The notes beneath the pieces are model-generated. The model did not search any database, was not told where the DNA came from, and was given only the letters and a program-made list of their open reading frames with translations. A stretch of DNA of 64,000 nucleotides from NCBI GenBank assembly GCA_030490835.1, contig CM059971.1, positions 868,001 through 932,000 of the forward strand, given 5' to 3'. A program made the position numbers and the translations under genes. Every line of letters starts with the position of its first letter. Positions within the stretch are counted from its first letter, which is position 1. Shown here piece by piece: positions 10,018 through 21,955 of this stretch. The DNA comes from Annona cherimola (Eukaryota; Streptophyta; Magnoliopsida; Magnoliales; Annonaceae).

Positions 10018-10887
10018 CTTAAAATATCGCATTTGAACCTTTTAATTTACAAACTTCATACACATATTCACTAAACGTTTTCTATACTTATTTATATATG
10101 TTTATCCAAAATAAACATGAGCTTAAACCTACCTAAGGAATTTTTAAGCGATGGTTGCTTTTGTTGTCTTTGCTTGATGGAAAAATCTGTTGATGTCAAG
10201 GTTTGGTTCAACTAATTGGGATTGAGAGATCTTCTACCATGTATTATGTAAAAGATAATAACTAAAAGAAAAGAAATAAATAGGGTATAGCTAACGAATA
10301 ATTATTAAAGGTTTGGAGAAAGAACGACGAAAATTTTAAAATATGTTAAAAGCAAAAAATAATTAATCTAGATGGTTTGCACGATGAAGATCTCCTTTCC
10401 CTTAAAGTTTATCCGGACCTGTTGCAGAATGACCCGCCTAGAAAATTGGATGTGAGAACCGGATGATTGGAGAGCTTGCGCTGGCCCTTTTTATAAGGGT
10501 GGCATTATTTGTATGAAAGAGAGGTGGACTACCAGCATAATCTGGACTCTGCAAATCTTGATGCGCGTCTGATGGATGTGTCAGAAGGTTGTTTTGTTGC
10601 ACACGCAATGAAAATTGAGAAGTAAGAAATTTTAGGTTGAAACTTTTTAAGGTAAATAAACAAGCACCCTATGGATGTGTAACAATCTGCTGTTGGAGCA
10701 AAATAACTGGACTCCGAGAGATGGCTGTGAGTGCTTGGAAGGCACGGCTGGCCTAGGGCTATATCTGAGTTGTGGATTTTCAGTCCATTGAAAAAAAAAT
10801 GGTTGCCATGTTTCTGGAGGTAGGTAGATCATGCATGGTGCTGTTTACATCTGAAATTTCCAAATCTCAACATCATATAGAGATTAA
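10018..10887 (+). other. Unrecognised gene-like fragments
   Basis: No recognised domain. Short stretches look exon-like: about 10372-10462 reads DEDLLSLKVYPDLLQNDPP, and about 10530-10623 reads YQHNLDSANLDARLMD followed by VSEGCFVAHAMKIEK before a stop. Between the two Tourist MITEs, 11190-11300 reads LREEDRIKVLMEAGYRFAGK. Frames differ and stops intervene, so this is probably the debris of one host gene, split by MITEs. I cannot name it. Confidence 0.3.
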
Positions 10888-11177
10888 GGGTGTGTTTAGT
10901 TGGAGGTAAAACTTTTGTCAAAAAGTTTTTGAGGTAGAAGTTGTCACATTGATAGAAAATGATGTGATATAATAGGAGTAATGATGAGGAGTAAAGAGAA
11001 TAAAGTTAAAATAGATAAATTAGTTGTATGGATAGTTGTGTAAAAAAAATTAAAAAGAAGGATAGTTTGTATAGAAAAATATGAAAAATAATTAAAAAAT
11101 AGAATAGTTATGAAGAGTGAAAAGTTTTAGATTGAAAAGTTTTGGTTGACACGCTTATATCTCAACCAAACACACCC
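10888..11177 (+). mobile_element. Tourist-like MITE, TSD TAA
   Basis: This 290-bp element has termini GGGTGTGTTTAG...CCAAACACACCC and TAA on both sides (10885-10887, 11178-11180). The interior is the same as 1559-1839 and 11311-11601. It is in the same orientation as the next copy, 133 bp downstream. Confidence 0.9.
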
Positions 11178-11310
11178 TAAAGCTTGTGCACATCGCCCAT
11201 CTGAATTACGCGAAGAGGATAGAATTAAAGTCCTAATGGAAGCTGGATATAGATTTGCTGGAAAACTGGCCGTTGGAATTATCAAGAGGCTATCAGAGTA
11301 TTTTGGTTTA

Positions 11311-11601
11311 GGGTGTGTTTGGTTGGGGGTAAAATTTTTGGTGAAAAGTTTTTGAGGTAGAAGTTGTCACATTGATAGAAAATGATGTGATATAATAAAA
11401 GTAATAATGAGAAGTAAAGAAAATAAAGTTAAAATAGATAGGTTAATTATATAGATAGTTGTGTAGAAATGATTGAAAAATATGATAGTTGGTATAGAAA
11501 AATGTGAAAAAATAATTAAAAAATGAAGTAGTTATGAAGAGTGAAAAGTTTGAGATTGAAAATTTTTGGTTGACATGTTTATATCCCAAATAAACACACC
11601 C
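11311..11601 (+). mobile_element. Tourist-like MITE, TSD TTA
   Basis: This 291-bp element has near-perfect ends GGGTGTGTTTGG...AAACACACCC and TTA on both sides (11308-11310, 11602-11604). It is the cleanest representative of the family in the window. No coding capacity. Confidence 0.92.
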
Positions 11602-11965
11602 TTAGAATACGTAGGAGGCATCTAGAGAATGAGTTATTCTGTGTATATTTATCTCTCTCCTATTATTTTCTCCTTATAAATTGAAAAGTTTTCTACATAA
11701 ATCATTATCTCTTATTTATTTGTAAGTGCACTTTCCAAACCGTCTTATTCTCATAAAAGCAATCGTTGAAATAAATTAGGAAATTGAAGTTCACATTAAA
11801 AATATATGTTGACTCTACTAGATAGCCTGTCATCTCATCCTCCCTGACATCAGCAGCTGATGTAAGTATTACCATCAGCCACTACAAATTGCAGCTGGTA
11901 ACGTGTCCAAATCAGCACGAGACATATCAAATAATTTTGCATAATCAGTTCCATTCACAACATTC
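11602..11965. other. No gene seen
   Basis: AT-rich with a few mixed-composition segments. It ends where homology to the DUF247 leader begins (CCAAAGCCGACA at about 11963). No repeat partner or open frame of note. Confidence 0.5.
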
Positions 11966-13559
11966 CAAAGCCGACATTATTGACAGCATCGGGAGAGATG
12001 GATGATGGTGCAGCTGCACCGGAGGTCATCATAGGAATTCCTACTGTTTCAGGTGATCCAGGAGCCGCCACCTCCTCCTCCGCCCCCTTGCCCTATCAAA
12101 AGCCGGCTGTGCCTGAAGAAAAATCCGTGCGGAGGCCAGAAAAAGATCCGCCTGCACCGCGTCAAATACGACGTCGCGAGTTCATTAGAAATCCGCGACG
12201 AACCCCATCCGGCGATGACCCCGCTAGTGATTCAGATAATTCTGATGTTCCACCACCAGATAGAGGATGGACGGATTTTATGGAACGAAACCTAGTTCGC
12301 AGTCAAGCAACCTGCCGTCGCCGCCGCTATTGCTGCATCTACGATATTCCCGACAACCTCCGGCGAAGAGCCGAAGATGCTTACGCCCCTCTGATTGTCA
12401 AATTAGGCCCTCTCGAATACGGACACGAATAAGAATACGAATACGAATACGGATGCGGCACAATGGAGACCATCCGAGAGCAGAAATGGTGTTACCTGCA
12501 AGAGGCGCTCTCTGCCACCGGCAATGTCCATCATGGATTGCAGAATCTTCATCAGCAAATCAAAAAATGGAGCGACGTGAGTGCATGTGCTATTCTGAAA
12601 ATTTGAGTCACATCAGCAGCAATGAGTTGGTTACTATGATGGTGCTCGACGGTTGCTTCATCCTTCAAATCCTTCTCAAGGCGACGGATCGTCAGCCTAT
12701 CAGCTCCGACGACCCCATCTTCCACCAAAGATGGCTCTCTCTCAAGGTCACGTGCGACCTGATGCTGCTTCCCTGCCAAATCCCCTTTTTGGTCCTCGAG
12801 CGCCTCTTCGAGGTGCTTACGCCCTCAATGGCGAACACCGTCTCCCTCCGCCAAGTCGTCTACGACTTTTTAAAGGATACGATCAAAGGTCCTCCCCGCA
12901 ACACCGACGCTGAACCCAAGCATCTGCTGGACATCCTACATTCGAATCTCTCCCCTGATGTGGATGGGAGCAAGCAAAAGCCTTGCTCGTTCACCGATCT
13001 GAAACCATTCCCTGGAGCGGCGTATCTTCTATAGGCAGGGGTAGAGCTAGAGAGCAGCACGACGGATCGGTTGGACATTACATTCGAAGGTGGGGTTCTC
13101 AAGATCCCACACTTGGTCATTGGAGACGACACCAAATCCCTCTTCCTGAATCTCACGGCCTTCGAGCAGCTCCATCCTCACAGCCGCTCCCATGTCGCGG
13201 CGTACACTTTCTTCATGTATTGTCTCATCAATACTGTGGAAGACGCTTCGATCTTATGCAGGAAGGGGGTCATCGAAAATTGGTTGGGCAGAAATCAGGA
13301 GGTCGTTGATCTCTTCGTCGACCTTGGTCGAGACATCACCATCTACCCCAACGAAGTTTATATGGCGAACGTGATTGAGGGAATACATAACCACTGCAGC
13401 AGGCGAACCAATGCTTGGAGGGGGAGCTTCATTAATAACTATGTGAGAAAACCGTGGGCCATGGTTTCCCTCACGGCTGCCATTATTCTACTCATCCTTA
13501 CATCCATACAAGCCTTCTTCGCTATGTTTTCATATTTCAGGCCACCATCTCCTAGCTAG
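11966..13559 (+). pseudogene. DUF247 family gene, copy B, three frame lesions
   Basis: This is a nearly full-length DUF247 copy. The first usable ATG is 11998 (MDDGAAAPEV), because the MDDHD leader of the other copies is lost. Then come an acidic linker (SDSDNSD), RRRRYCCIYDIPDNL (the usual domain entry) and AYAPLIVKLGPL. A run of AATACG hexamers follows, carrying an in-frame TAA at 12430-12432. METIREQKWCYL resumes in the same frame at 12463. A one-base loss near 12565 shifts the frame, MVLDGCFILQILLK to FTDLKPFPGAAYLL runs in the new frame, and TAG at 13032-13034 replaces the GAG of copy A. The last part (from about 13035) is open through DITFEGGVLKIP, YTFFMYCLINT and a C-terminal membrane helix to RPPSPS. 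It is a pseudogene unless the lesions are read through. Confidence 0.9.
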
Positions 13560-13895
13560 CCAGATACCTGTCGATCGATTTGTTGAATGTGGAATTATAT
13601 CTGTCGTCACCCATGTAATGTATTTTATTTTATTTTATTTTATTTTGTGTTCGTTTCGGATATGAGCTTGCAGTAGTGAAGAAGAGACTCTGTTTCCAAT
13701 AATCGTTCACGGCCTCTCACGCCGCGTCCGTAAAGAATTACTTTTGCTTTTCTTTTTTGGCAAAATATCAATATTATGTGGTTGAAAGATGCTTTAATAA
13801 TACTTTTTGGTCCGGATGATTCTCTCACTCTTTCATTTTTGAAAGTGGATTTTAGATGATTCTTTGACTCTTTCTTTGTTGAAAGCTTATTTTAA
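13560..13895 (+). other. 3' UTR relic of DUF247 copy B
   Basis: It shares GAATTATATCTGTCGTCAC, GAGCTTGCAGTAGTGAAG and CACGCCGCGTCCGTAAAGAA with copies A and 8837. A (TTTTA)n tract lies at about 13621-13648. A short imperfect duplication (GATGATTCT...GACTCTTTC) occupies 13817-13890 next to the LINE tail. Confidence 0.6.
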
Positions 13896-14763
13896 ATCAT
13901 CATCATCATCATCACAAGTCATTTTCCACTTAAGTGGGGTCGGCTACATGGATTCTGTTACGCCATTTTTGGTGATTTAAGACTAAATTCTCTGTAATTT
14001 GTAATATTTTTAAGTCTTGTTTAATTACTTCTATTCATTTTTCTAGGTTTTCCTCTCATTCTCCTACTACCTTCTACCTAGATAGACTTTGTTTTTCTAA
14101 CCGGTGCTACTTCAGGCCTCCTTTTAACATGACCAAACCATATTAATCTATTTTCTTTCATTTAATCACAAATTGGTCTCACTTTTAAGTTTTCTCGAAT
14201 TATTTCATTCCTAATTTTATCTTTTCTTGTTTTACCTATCATCTACTTTAACATTCTCATTTCTGCTACACTCATTTTTTGTATATGTTGTTCTTTAACT
14301 ACCCAACATTCTGCCCTATAAAGCATAACAGGTCTGATCGCAATCTTATAAAATTTTCCTTTTAATTTGATTGGAACTCGACGATCACATAAAATTTCTG
14401 ACACACTTCTCCATTCCTTCCAACCTGCTTGAATTCTATGTATTATATCTTTCTTAATTTCCCCGTTCTCTTAAAGTATTGATCCTAAGTACCGAAAGTG
14501 ATTAGTTCTTGTTGTTACTTGATCTAAAATCTTAATTGGTTCCTCATCCGGGTTCTCACTATTATTAAAATTGCATTTCATACATTCGGTTTTAGTGCGA
14601 TTAATTCTAAAACCATTAGATTCTAAAATATCTACCTACCTATTCGATTTAAAATTTAGTCATTCTTTAGTTTTATCTATTAGAACAATGTCATTTGCAA
14701 ATAATATACACCAAGGTACTTCATATGGGAGTTGTTTAGTAAATTCATCTATTACTAAGGTAA
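13896..14763 (-). mobile_element. 5'-truncated RTE-type LINE
   Basis: Read on the minus strand, the 5' break is at about 14763. The frame passes a decayed reverse-transcriptase active-site segment (about 14685-14740: LPYEVPWCILFANDIVLI, matching the canonical FADD box with one D changed to N). The 3' end has the segment recognised at plant RTE 3' ends (CCATGTAGCCGACCCCACTT) and a (GAT)n tail (ATC repeats at 13896-13915). AAGCTT occurs on both sides (13883-13888 and about 14762-14767), a likely partial target duplication. It is inserted in the hemopexin-like pseudogene at its AAGCTT site. Confidence 0.8.
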
Positions 14764-15530
14764 GCTTGATATGTCGACTCAAACACCGCATCTAGTCCGT
14801 CTCCAAACCTTGAACCCATATCCGCTTTAAGCTGGGGAAACATGGCGGCGATGGTGACTAGGCCTTTGATGACCTGCCCATGTGCATAGTCTATCTGAGC
14901 ACACAGATTTTCAAAAAAGATGAATGCTTTATTCTCATCATGAGACGCAAAAGCAATCTACTCCTGCAAAGGTTGTCATTGCAAGAGATGGAAATGCATC
15001 GAAAATGAGAAGCAGGGGTCCATTCACCACCATCTCATTTCCACCATCGTACCCTGTTACCACCACATTCTCATTACCCATGAATAGATAAGCTTCATGC
15101 AGACGACATTGACGAAATGCAGCAGTTATATAGGTATTGATGTCGATCACCTCTTCGCCATACCACGCCAAAGGCTTTGGATTCGCTCAACAGCTCTCCT
15201 GCAGCAGCTTCTCGTTTCCTTCGCTTGAGTGGAGGAAAATCTTTAATGGTCAGCTTCCCAACAGGGCCCTAACACCTGACAGTGGCATTCCCTAGATCCC
15301 ACAAGAGAATCCTCTCCTGGACATAATCGATCGGAATAAAAAAGATACCTCATTGCCGACGCTCAACTTCCGCAGCACGATGTTGCCATTGTAGATTTAC
15401 CTGGGTTGGAAGTTCGTGGCAAAAGAGCTCCAGTAGAGTAAGCACAAGCAAATGAAACAGAGCTTGTCACACCATCGTCAACCCAGTGGCCGATTTCTGA
15501 AATGGACGCAAGGGAAGCAGGGATGGGCAT
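14764..15530 (-). pseudogene. Hemopexin-fold (albumin-2-like) gene relic
   Basis: On the minus strand, YITAAFRQCRLHEAYLFMGN (about 15120-15065), then YDGGNEMVVNGPLL and DAFPSLAMTTFAGVDC, is a hemopexin-type repeat like those of legume albumin-2. A second repeat (FASHDENKAFIFFENLCAQI, ending FESTYQAYL) follows after a one-base frameshift near 14955. Farther upstream there is a possible first exon (ATG at 15530; donor G|GTAAAT near 15410) and the open piece NGNIVLRKLSVGNEVSFLF. In-frame stops separate these parts. The gene is cut at AAGCTT by the LINE and the rest of the propeller is absent, so it is non-functional. Albumin-2 proteins are cytosolic seed proteins reported to bind spermine and haem. 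The hemopexin call is fairly firm; the N-terminal part is uncertain. Confidence 0.7.
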
Positions 15531-15614
15531 TTTTGGAATTAAAAAATGAAACGATGCATGTGGATGGAATGTGACGGCAGGGGGATGGATTATGGGTGAA
15601 ATGTCGTGGGTGTG

Positions 15615-18600
15615 TGTGATACCCTCAATTTTTAGATTTCAACCCATAAGTACGAGACATACATATATGAAAATTTTGGACTACGAAATTAATAAAAATA
15701 GAATTTTATTAATAGCCTAAAATTATAAAGTAAGAAAAGGGAGAATTAATAAATAAAAAAATGATGAGTTAGAGTGCTAACGTTGAGTGGAATAATAACA
15801 AAGTGTATTATTTAATTTTAGATTATTTAATGAATTTTAGTCAAATGGTTTAATTTAAGTAATTAATTGATTTAAATTGTTTAAATTAATGAATGACCAT
15901 GATTTAATGGCTTAAATGCATATGGTAGGCATAAGTTATAAATTTTAAAATATTATGGTTTATGACATATATTTGATATGGATATTTACAAAAAAAATAT
16001 AATACGAGGGGTAGCAGCATGTGTGTACGTGCGGACTACCTTAAGTGGGGCCACCAAAACGCAGCCCCTTTTCTCCGACGCATGAACAGAGAGGTAAAAA
16101 CAAGAGGGGAGAAGAGAGAGAAGAAAGAAAGAGGAGGGGAAGAGAAGGAGAAGGGAAGGAGAGGAGGGAGAGAAGAGGAGGAGTCAGCTGCTTGTCCTCG
16201 CCGCTGCCGCCATCGCCGTCATCCAACCCCTCGCCGGTGACTAGAGGTAAGAGAGAGAAATGGGTTTTTATGATTCTTTTTAGAAATCTTTCCCAAATCA
16301 TGTTCAAACATGGAGCTTTTGCTAGATCGGTATAGATTTATACGTATGGATATGAAATCCTGAGAAAGGAGGAGGAAATTTGGATTTATGGCTATGGTGA
16401 GTTAGGGTTTTGATTTTCTACCAAAATTGTTGTGCAAATCATAGGGGTTTTCACGGATTCGTGTAGATCTTCATTTTAGGAGGCAAATGATGTATATGGA
16501 ATGTGAAAATTGAATCTTATGTATGAATTCGAAAATTCAAGAGTTGAAAATTTTAAGATTTCTACTCCAAATTTCTGTATAGGCTATTTAAATGGTATTG
16601 GGATATATTATTTGCAAAAAGTATATGTATAATCTTGGGTTGGAAGGGAAATTCAAAATTTCCATCATATTTTGAATATGGGAAGCCCTAAAAATGTGGC
16701 TTAGGCATAGGGCTTTTGTATTATTCATATATGGGATAATTTATAAATAATTAGGAATAACGAATGAGGACAAGTGAGTATATATGTGACGGGTATGTCT
16801 TGTTGCTTGTAAATAATAAGTTTAGTAATTTAATAATATATGAACATGGATTTAGATCAAAATGTGCAAATCTTGAAGCCAAAATATAAATATATATGAT
16901 AAATGAAATTGGGTAGTTGAGAAATTTATATAGAGGCATGAGATTTCTTTTAACTAAATGTGTAAGGGTGAATTGTATATAATTTTGGTATAAAAAATGA
17001 ATGAATAAGTGATAATTGTATGACATGTATATGAACGGTTAGAGAGTTAAAAATATTAAACTTGTTGTATATATACCATGTAAAAATGAAAGGGAGTACA
17101 ATCCCTAAATTTTGAAACTTAAAATCCATTATTTAAATGACTAAAGTTGAAAGTGTACGAGTGATGAACTTGGGATTAAAGGTGACTCCTAAATGATTAA
17201 TTTTAATTTTATAAGCATAATATAAAATTTACTTGTGATAAATGGATGGTTAAGTAAAGTTGTAATTATAAAAAGGATGTATACATGTATATATATGAAT
17301 TTCGAGTAAGCCTAAATAAAGGTTAAATTTAGGTTGGAGTGTCCATGATGAATTTGGTTATAATATATGGTGGATTATAATTATTATATTAAAAAGTATA
17401 ACACATACAAATGATGATGGAATGATTTTGAAATTCTGGAGCAGAAAATACATAATTGCGGGGTAAAAATAATTGCCCCACTTGAATGTATAATTTATAA
17501 ATGTCATTCTTAATATTTTAATATTAAGTTTGTACTATGTAAATTAATGAAATATGTATTTTAAATTTTAGATGTTAAAAATTAATGTTTAATGCTTATA
17601 TTGGGTTGAGACTACCATTTGAGTTGAAAGTTATATATAAAAAATTTTAATTAATGAGATGAATATTTAAATTCCCGCAAATTGGATATGTTAGTTAATA
17701 TATATGTTGAGCCGAGGGTAGTTAAATGTAAGCTCCCCCCCCCCCCAAAAAAAAAAGGGATTTATGAAATAGACTATGTGGCTATATGTGTTGACTAGTA
17801 ATGATTGATTTTTAATTTTTATTGTAAGAGTATGACAATAGAGGATTAATTTTCATGCTTATATTAATGAAAATGCAAAGAAGTTGGAAAAAACCCAACT
17901 ATTCAATTGAAGTTATGGGTTGTGGATGTTACTTATGATATTTAAACGATATATTTATATAAATTATAATTAATATGATTTTTAGATTATAAGATGTATA
18001 TGAGTTAAGATATGGATGTAGAGATTCAAGTGGAATAGCCAAATTAATTGGGTGTTTTCCCATGTAATTTAAATAAAATGGGTGGATTACAAATTCCAAA
18101 TGTAAAAGTTAGTGAATTTGAAGTGGAATGTAAAGTTTTAACAATTGAAATGAAGGAAATAGAGAAAATAAAGTAAAATAGTTCTGTTGTATAATTTCTT
18201 TACTAAATTATTGATTTTAAAGCATAAATTATGAATGCTAAAATTATCACAAGCAGCATAATGTAAATCCTATGATATGATGTTAAATATAAAATAAAAG
18301 AGAGTTCAGCCAAGCAGCCATGTGGATAGGCTGTGTGGATTGAATTTTGGGTTTAGGTTCAAGTGTGGTGATCACCCAAATATAAGAAGTAATATATATG
18401 ATATGAGTTTGGATTATTCAATTTTAGAATAAACAAATTCATAAGTCATGAGGAAAGTATTCTTAGATATATGTAAAAGAATTTGAGTTGTGTTTGATGG
18501 GGATGATTTCTAATCATCTATCTTAAACGGGTTAAGATTTTGTATGAATTAGTCTATGTGATGAGATTTTTGGTAGTAAACTTGTTTTATATGTGTAAGA

Positions 18601-20218
18601 AAATCTTATATCTTTTATATGAGTTATTTAAAAAGTAATATATACAAAAATGTGAAAGATTCGTAACAACATTTCATTTACAGAATAATTAAAAGAGTAG
18701 GATAGTCTGTAGTCTATGATTTTTCAAATTGATCTACGTTCCTAAAAGATTATTTTTTTAGCATATTGGGTTTATGAAACCCTATGAAATCTAATTTTAT
18801 GATGAACTCAAGATAAACTCCATATTTGAAAGTCTAGAGTGGGAATAGGAAGTTTATTCAAGTGTAAGATAAAATATATTTAAATGAGATTTTCAAGCAA
18901 AGAAATGTTTGAATTTCTTATTAAAAGTCAGTTACAAAAAATGAAGAGAGGGACAAGTAGGAAATAAGTAGGCATGTAGATTGACATGCTTGATGATGAG
19001 AATGAAATGTTTATATATTATTTCATATTGATTATGCTAGGGAGGGGTAAAGAAAAGATGAAGGAAGTATAAAGGAAAAATGGAGGAAAGCTAAAGGGAA
19101 GAGGTAAGCAAGCCCTTCAAGATTCTTTTTGTTCAAAAGAATTTTATAGTAAGAAAAATCTATTCTTGCCTTTTTATTTCAAGAAAGGTTATTTGCTAAT
19201 AAGTTTGTTTTATTTAAAATTTTCTTTAAATTGACATGCATTGAAAAGATACTTAGGGATGACCATTACCCTGTGCATAGGTTTTACAAAAAGAATGTGT
19301 ATTTGAATTATGTTTTATAATTTGATTTCCATATAGAAACCCTGTTATCATGTTGAGTTGGCGAAACTCAATTAATGTCATAAATACATATGATGCACAT
19401 GTGAATGAAACTCATACATGAAGCTTTGTCAAGGTTGTAATTAGACAGGTAGTTTGTCTTTGGTCTTGCCTGGTTGGTGCGTCCGACGTATGAGGCGGAT
19501 GATCACTTGACAAGTGTCATCTGCCAAACGATGAATAAGTCATGGAAGGATGCATGTGTATGCATTCATCTCATTATCACACATGCATAATGAGATTTTA
19601 AGAGTTTTATAATTTTGATTAATGCCACAGGTTTTGAACAATATGTATTTTTAAATGCTTACTTACTGCGTATTTTATGCTCATTATTTTCAACTAATCA
19701 GTGAGTGCGGATAATGCAGGTTTGATAGAAGAAGCTTCATTGCTAGCTGAGCAGTGAAGGTATGATTTTAATATTTTTGATGAATTTGAATTCATGGGAT
19801 TGTAATTATTCTAATCGTGAGTATGTATTATATTTGAATATTTTATATTATTGTTAAACGTAGTAGTTAGCTTCTCATATGAAATATGATTATATAAGGA
19901 ATGTATTAGTTTGAATTGAAGTAAATGTGTGTGAATTAGTAAAAAATGTTGAAATCGTATTAACTATCAGTTTTTGTATTGCTCAAAAATCCTAAGTATA
20001 GACGGCATGCTGCCAGATTTTAGTCAAGGAAACAGAATTAATATGCCTTTTAAAGAGAAGAAAAGAAAAAAAATTAGGATGATTTCTAACAATTAGAAAA
20101 AACTTCCGCTGGTATAAGCAATGAAACTTTTGATTTCATTCATAAGTTTCATCACCTAAAAAGATCCTGGAGTAACGTACCACGACTAAGTGGTGCGCCC
20201 GCGGGTCGAGGGTGCTAC

Positions 20219-20219
<1 letters not shown>
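15615..20219 (+). mobile_element. Long LTR (4.6 kb), probably solo, no clear TSD
   Basis: It starts TGTGATACCC and ends GGGTGCTACA. It is homologous over its length, in inverse orientation, to 21956-25989, and its 3' part to 58128-60442. It has a purine-rich leader at about 16100-16260 and a 3' part with TTACTTACTGCG...CAGTGAGTGCGG. No gag-pol coding or primer-binding site. Flanks are GTGTG (left) and GGAGA (right), so there is no target duplication: either an inter-element recombinant or an edge altered by the GA microsatellite. A C14/A11 homopolymer pair lies at about 17735-17757. Open frames inside the leader are low-complexity and not credible genes. Confidence 0.75.
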
Positions 20220-20273
<54 letters not shown>

Positions 20274-20292
20274 GAGTGAGAGTGAGAAGAGA
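20220..20292. repeat. (GA)n microsatellite
   Basis: About 50 bases of perfect GA followed by GTGAGA variants, directly abutting the LTR end. Confidence 0.9.
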
Positions 20293-21269
20293 GAAGACGA
20301 GGTGGAGTATTAAAACTGGGGAAGCAAGAGAAGAAAAAGAAATGGGTTTTGGTGGTGGGGTGGGGGACGCTAGCATTTGGAGAGCCATCAAATCGAGATT
20401 TGCTTTGGCATTACAGTAATTGTGCGGTAAAAACCTAAATAAAAATGCATTGTTATTGCAATTCCCTCGGCTTCCATGCACCACAAATTGACGGCAATAA
20501 GCCCGCTACCACCCACTCATCTGTCCCTGTCTCTTCCGACGGCACCCTCGGCAGCCACATAACCCGCTAGATTTTAGAGATAAAACACCGCTACTGGTGC
20601 TAGATTTGAGTAAGGATAGTCGGAAATTTTCTGTAACAGCAAAATGCACCGACTCTTTGAACAATGGGAAGAAAAATTGCTGGCCGGAGAAGATGGGTTC
20701 GCACAGCCATGGAGGACTTCGGGAGAGGGAAGATGGTGGAGCATTGGAGTTTAATACTCCAGTGACACACTATTTTGGTGCACATGCAAGCCATTTTGTA
20801 AAATGAACTATTCAAATAATTTTGCAATTCTGCCCCAATTATTTTAATAATCCATAATCCCAATTTATTTAACTAAAATTTTATGAGAAAATTTTATTTT
20901 TCATAAAAATACACCAAAAGCGCTTTATTAAATGCAATCTTCATAATTTTTGTGTGAAATATTGAAAAAATACAATAATTTATATTTAGATGTTAGATTT
21001 AGGTGGATTCATTAAAGAATTTTTGCTAATAAAAAAAAACTTAGTCATTAAATTAGTTCCAAAAAATCATATATATTTAGTTTATTTAGATCTAAATTAT
21101 AGTTTTATAATTAATTAATTTAATTTTTATTTTAATTCTAAATAACATTTATTTTTATTATTATACTTAATTATTAATTTTGGAACATATAAGTAAATAA
21201 TCAATTAAATAAATATTTTGTACCAATCTAAGTTTTGGGATAATTTAAATTATGATTTTGGGACATATA
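20293..21269. other. Unique-looking DNA without a recognised gene
   Basis: 20300-20800 has mixed composition (GGTGGTGGGGTGGGG near 20350, GAAGATGGGTTCGCACAGCC near 20690), unlike the flanking LTRs, and may be host promoter or exon debris. No frame shows a known motif. From about 20810 it is AT-rich and partly similar to 26030-26090 (TTTAGTTTATTTA...TATAGTTTTATA). Confidence 0.4.
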
Positions 21270-21550
21270 GATTGTGTTTGGGAATGGATAAAACTTTTGG
21301 TGAAAAGTCGTAGAGATAAAAAATTTGTCAAATGATGTGATATGATAAGGGTAATAATAAAGAATAAATAGGATAAAGTTGAAATAGGTAGGTTTGTTGT
21401 ATTGGTAGTTGTGTAGAAATAATTGAAAATAGGGTAGTTGTATAGAAAAATGTGAAGAAATGATTAAAAAATAAGGTAGTTGTGGAGAGTGAAAAGTTTT
21501 AGTTTGAAAAGTTTTAACTTGACAACTTTTTATTGTTAACAAACACATCC
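21270..21550 (+). mobile_element. Tourist-like MITE, flanked by ATA
   Basis: This 281-bp member of the same family has ends GATTGTGTTTGGG...AACAAACACATCC and ATA on both sides (21267-21269, 21551-21553). It is slightly more diverged than the copies at 10888 and 11311. Confidence 0.85.
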
Positions 21551-21955
21551 ATAATTAAAAAAATCCAAAAATACTTGATGATTAAATTAGTCCAAAAAAT
21601 TCATGTATTCATTTAGCTTATTTAAATCTAAACTATAGTTTAAATCTCTTGGACAGTCAGGAGGATTATAGATAAAAATTTTAGGCATGAGGATTGAGGG
21701 CATCAAAAATTATTTCTTTTCAAATTAAAATATTCAAAAATTATATTTTATTCTATGGGAGAAATGTGTGAACGGTATGGATCTTTGCAAATTTAAAGTA
21801 CTAAATTAATTAAAATAATTATTTTCATCAACTTTGCATAAGGTATTTATATTTATATATTTATTTCAATTAAAATGAAAATAATAATTTATAATCAATT
21901 TTTAAGATAAAATTCAATCATTGATATTTTCTTTTTTTGTATAAATGTAACGCCC
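21551..21955. other. AT-rich spacer, no gene seen
   Basis: Low-complexity AT-rich DNA between the MITE and the LTR. The last five bases (ATAAA) are the left target duplication of the LTR. Confidence 0.6.

Noticed and set aside
20215..20484. 89-codon minus-strand frame with a leucine/serine tail
   Set aside because: The tail is the (GA)n microsatellite read as Leu-Ser repeats. No support for the rest.
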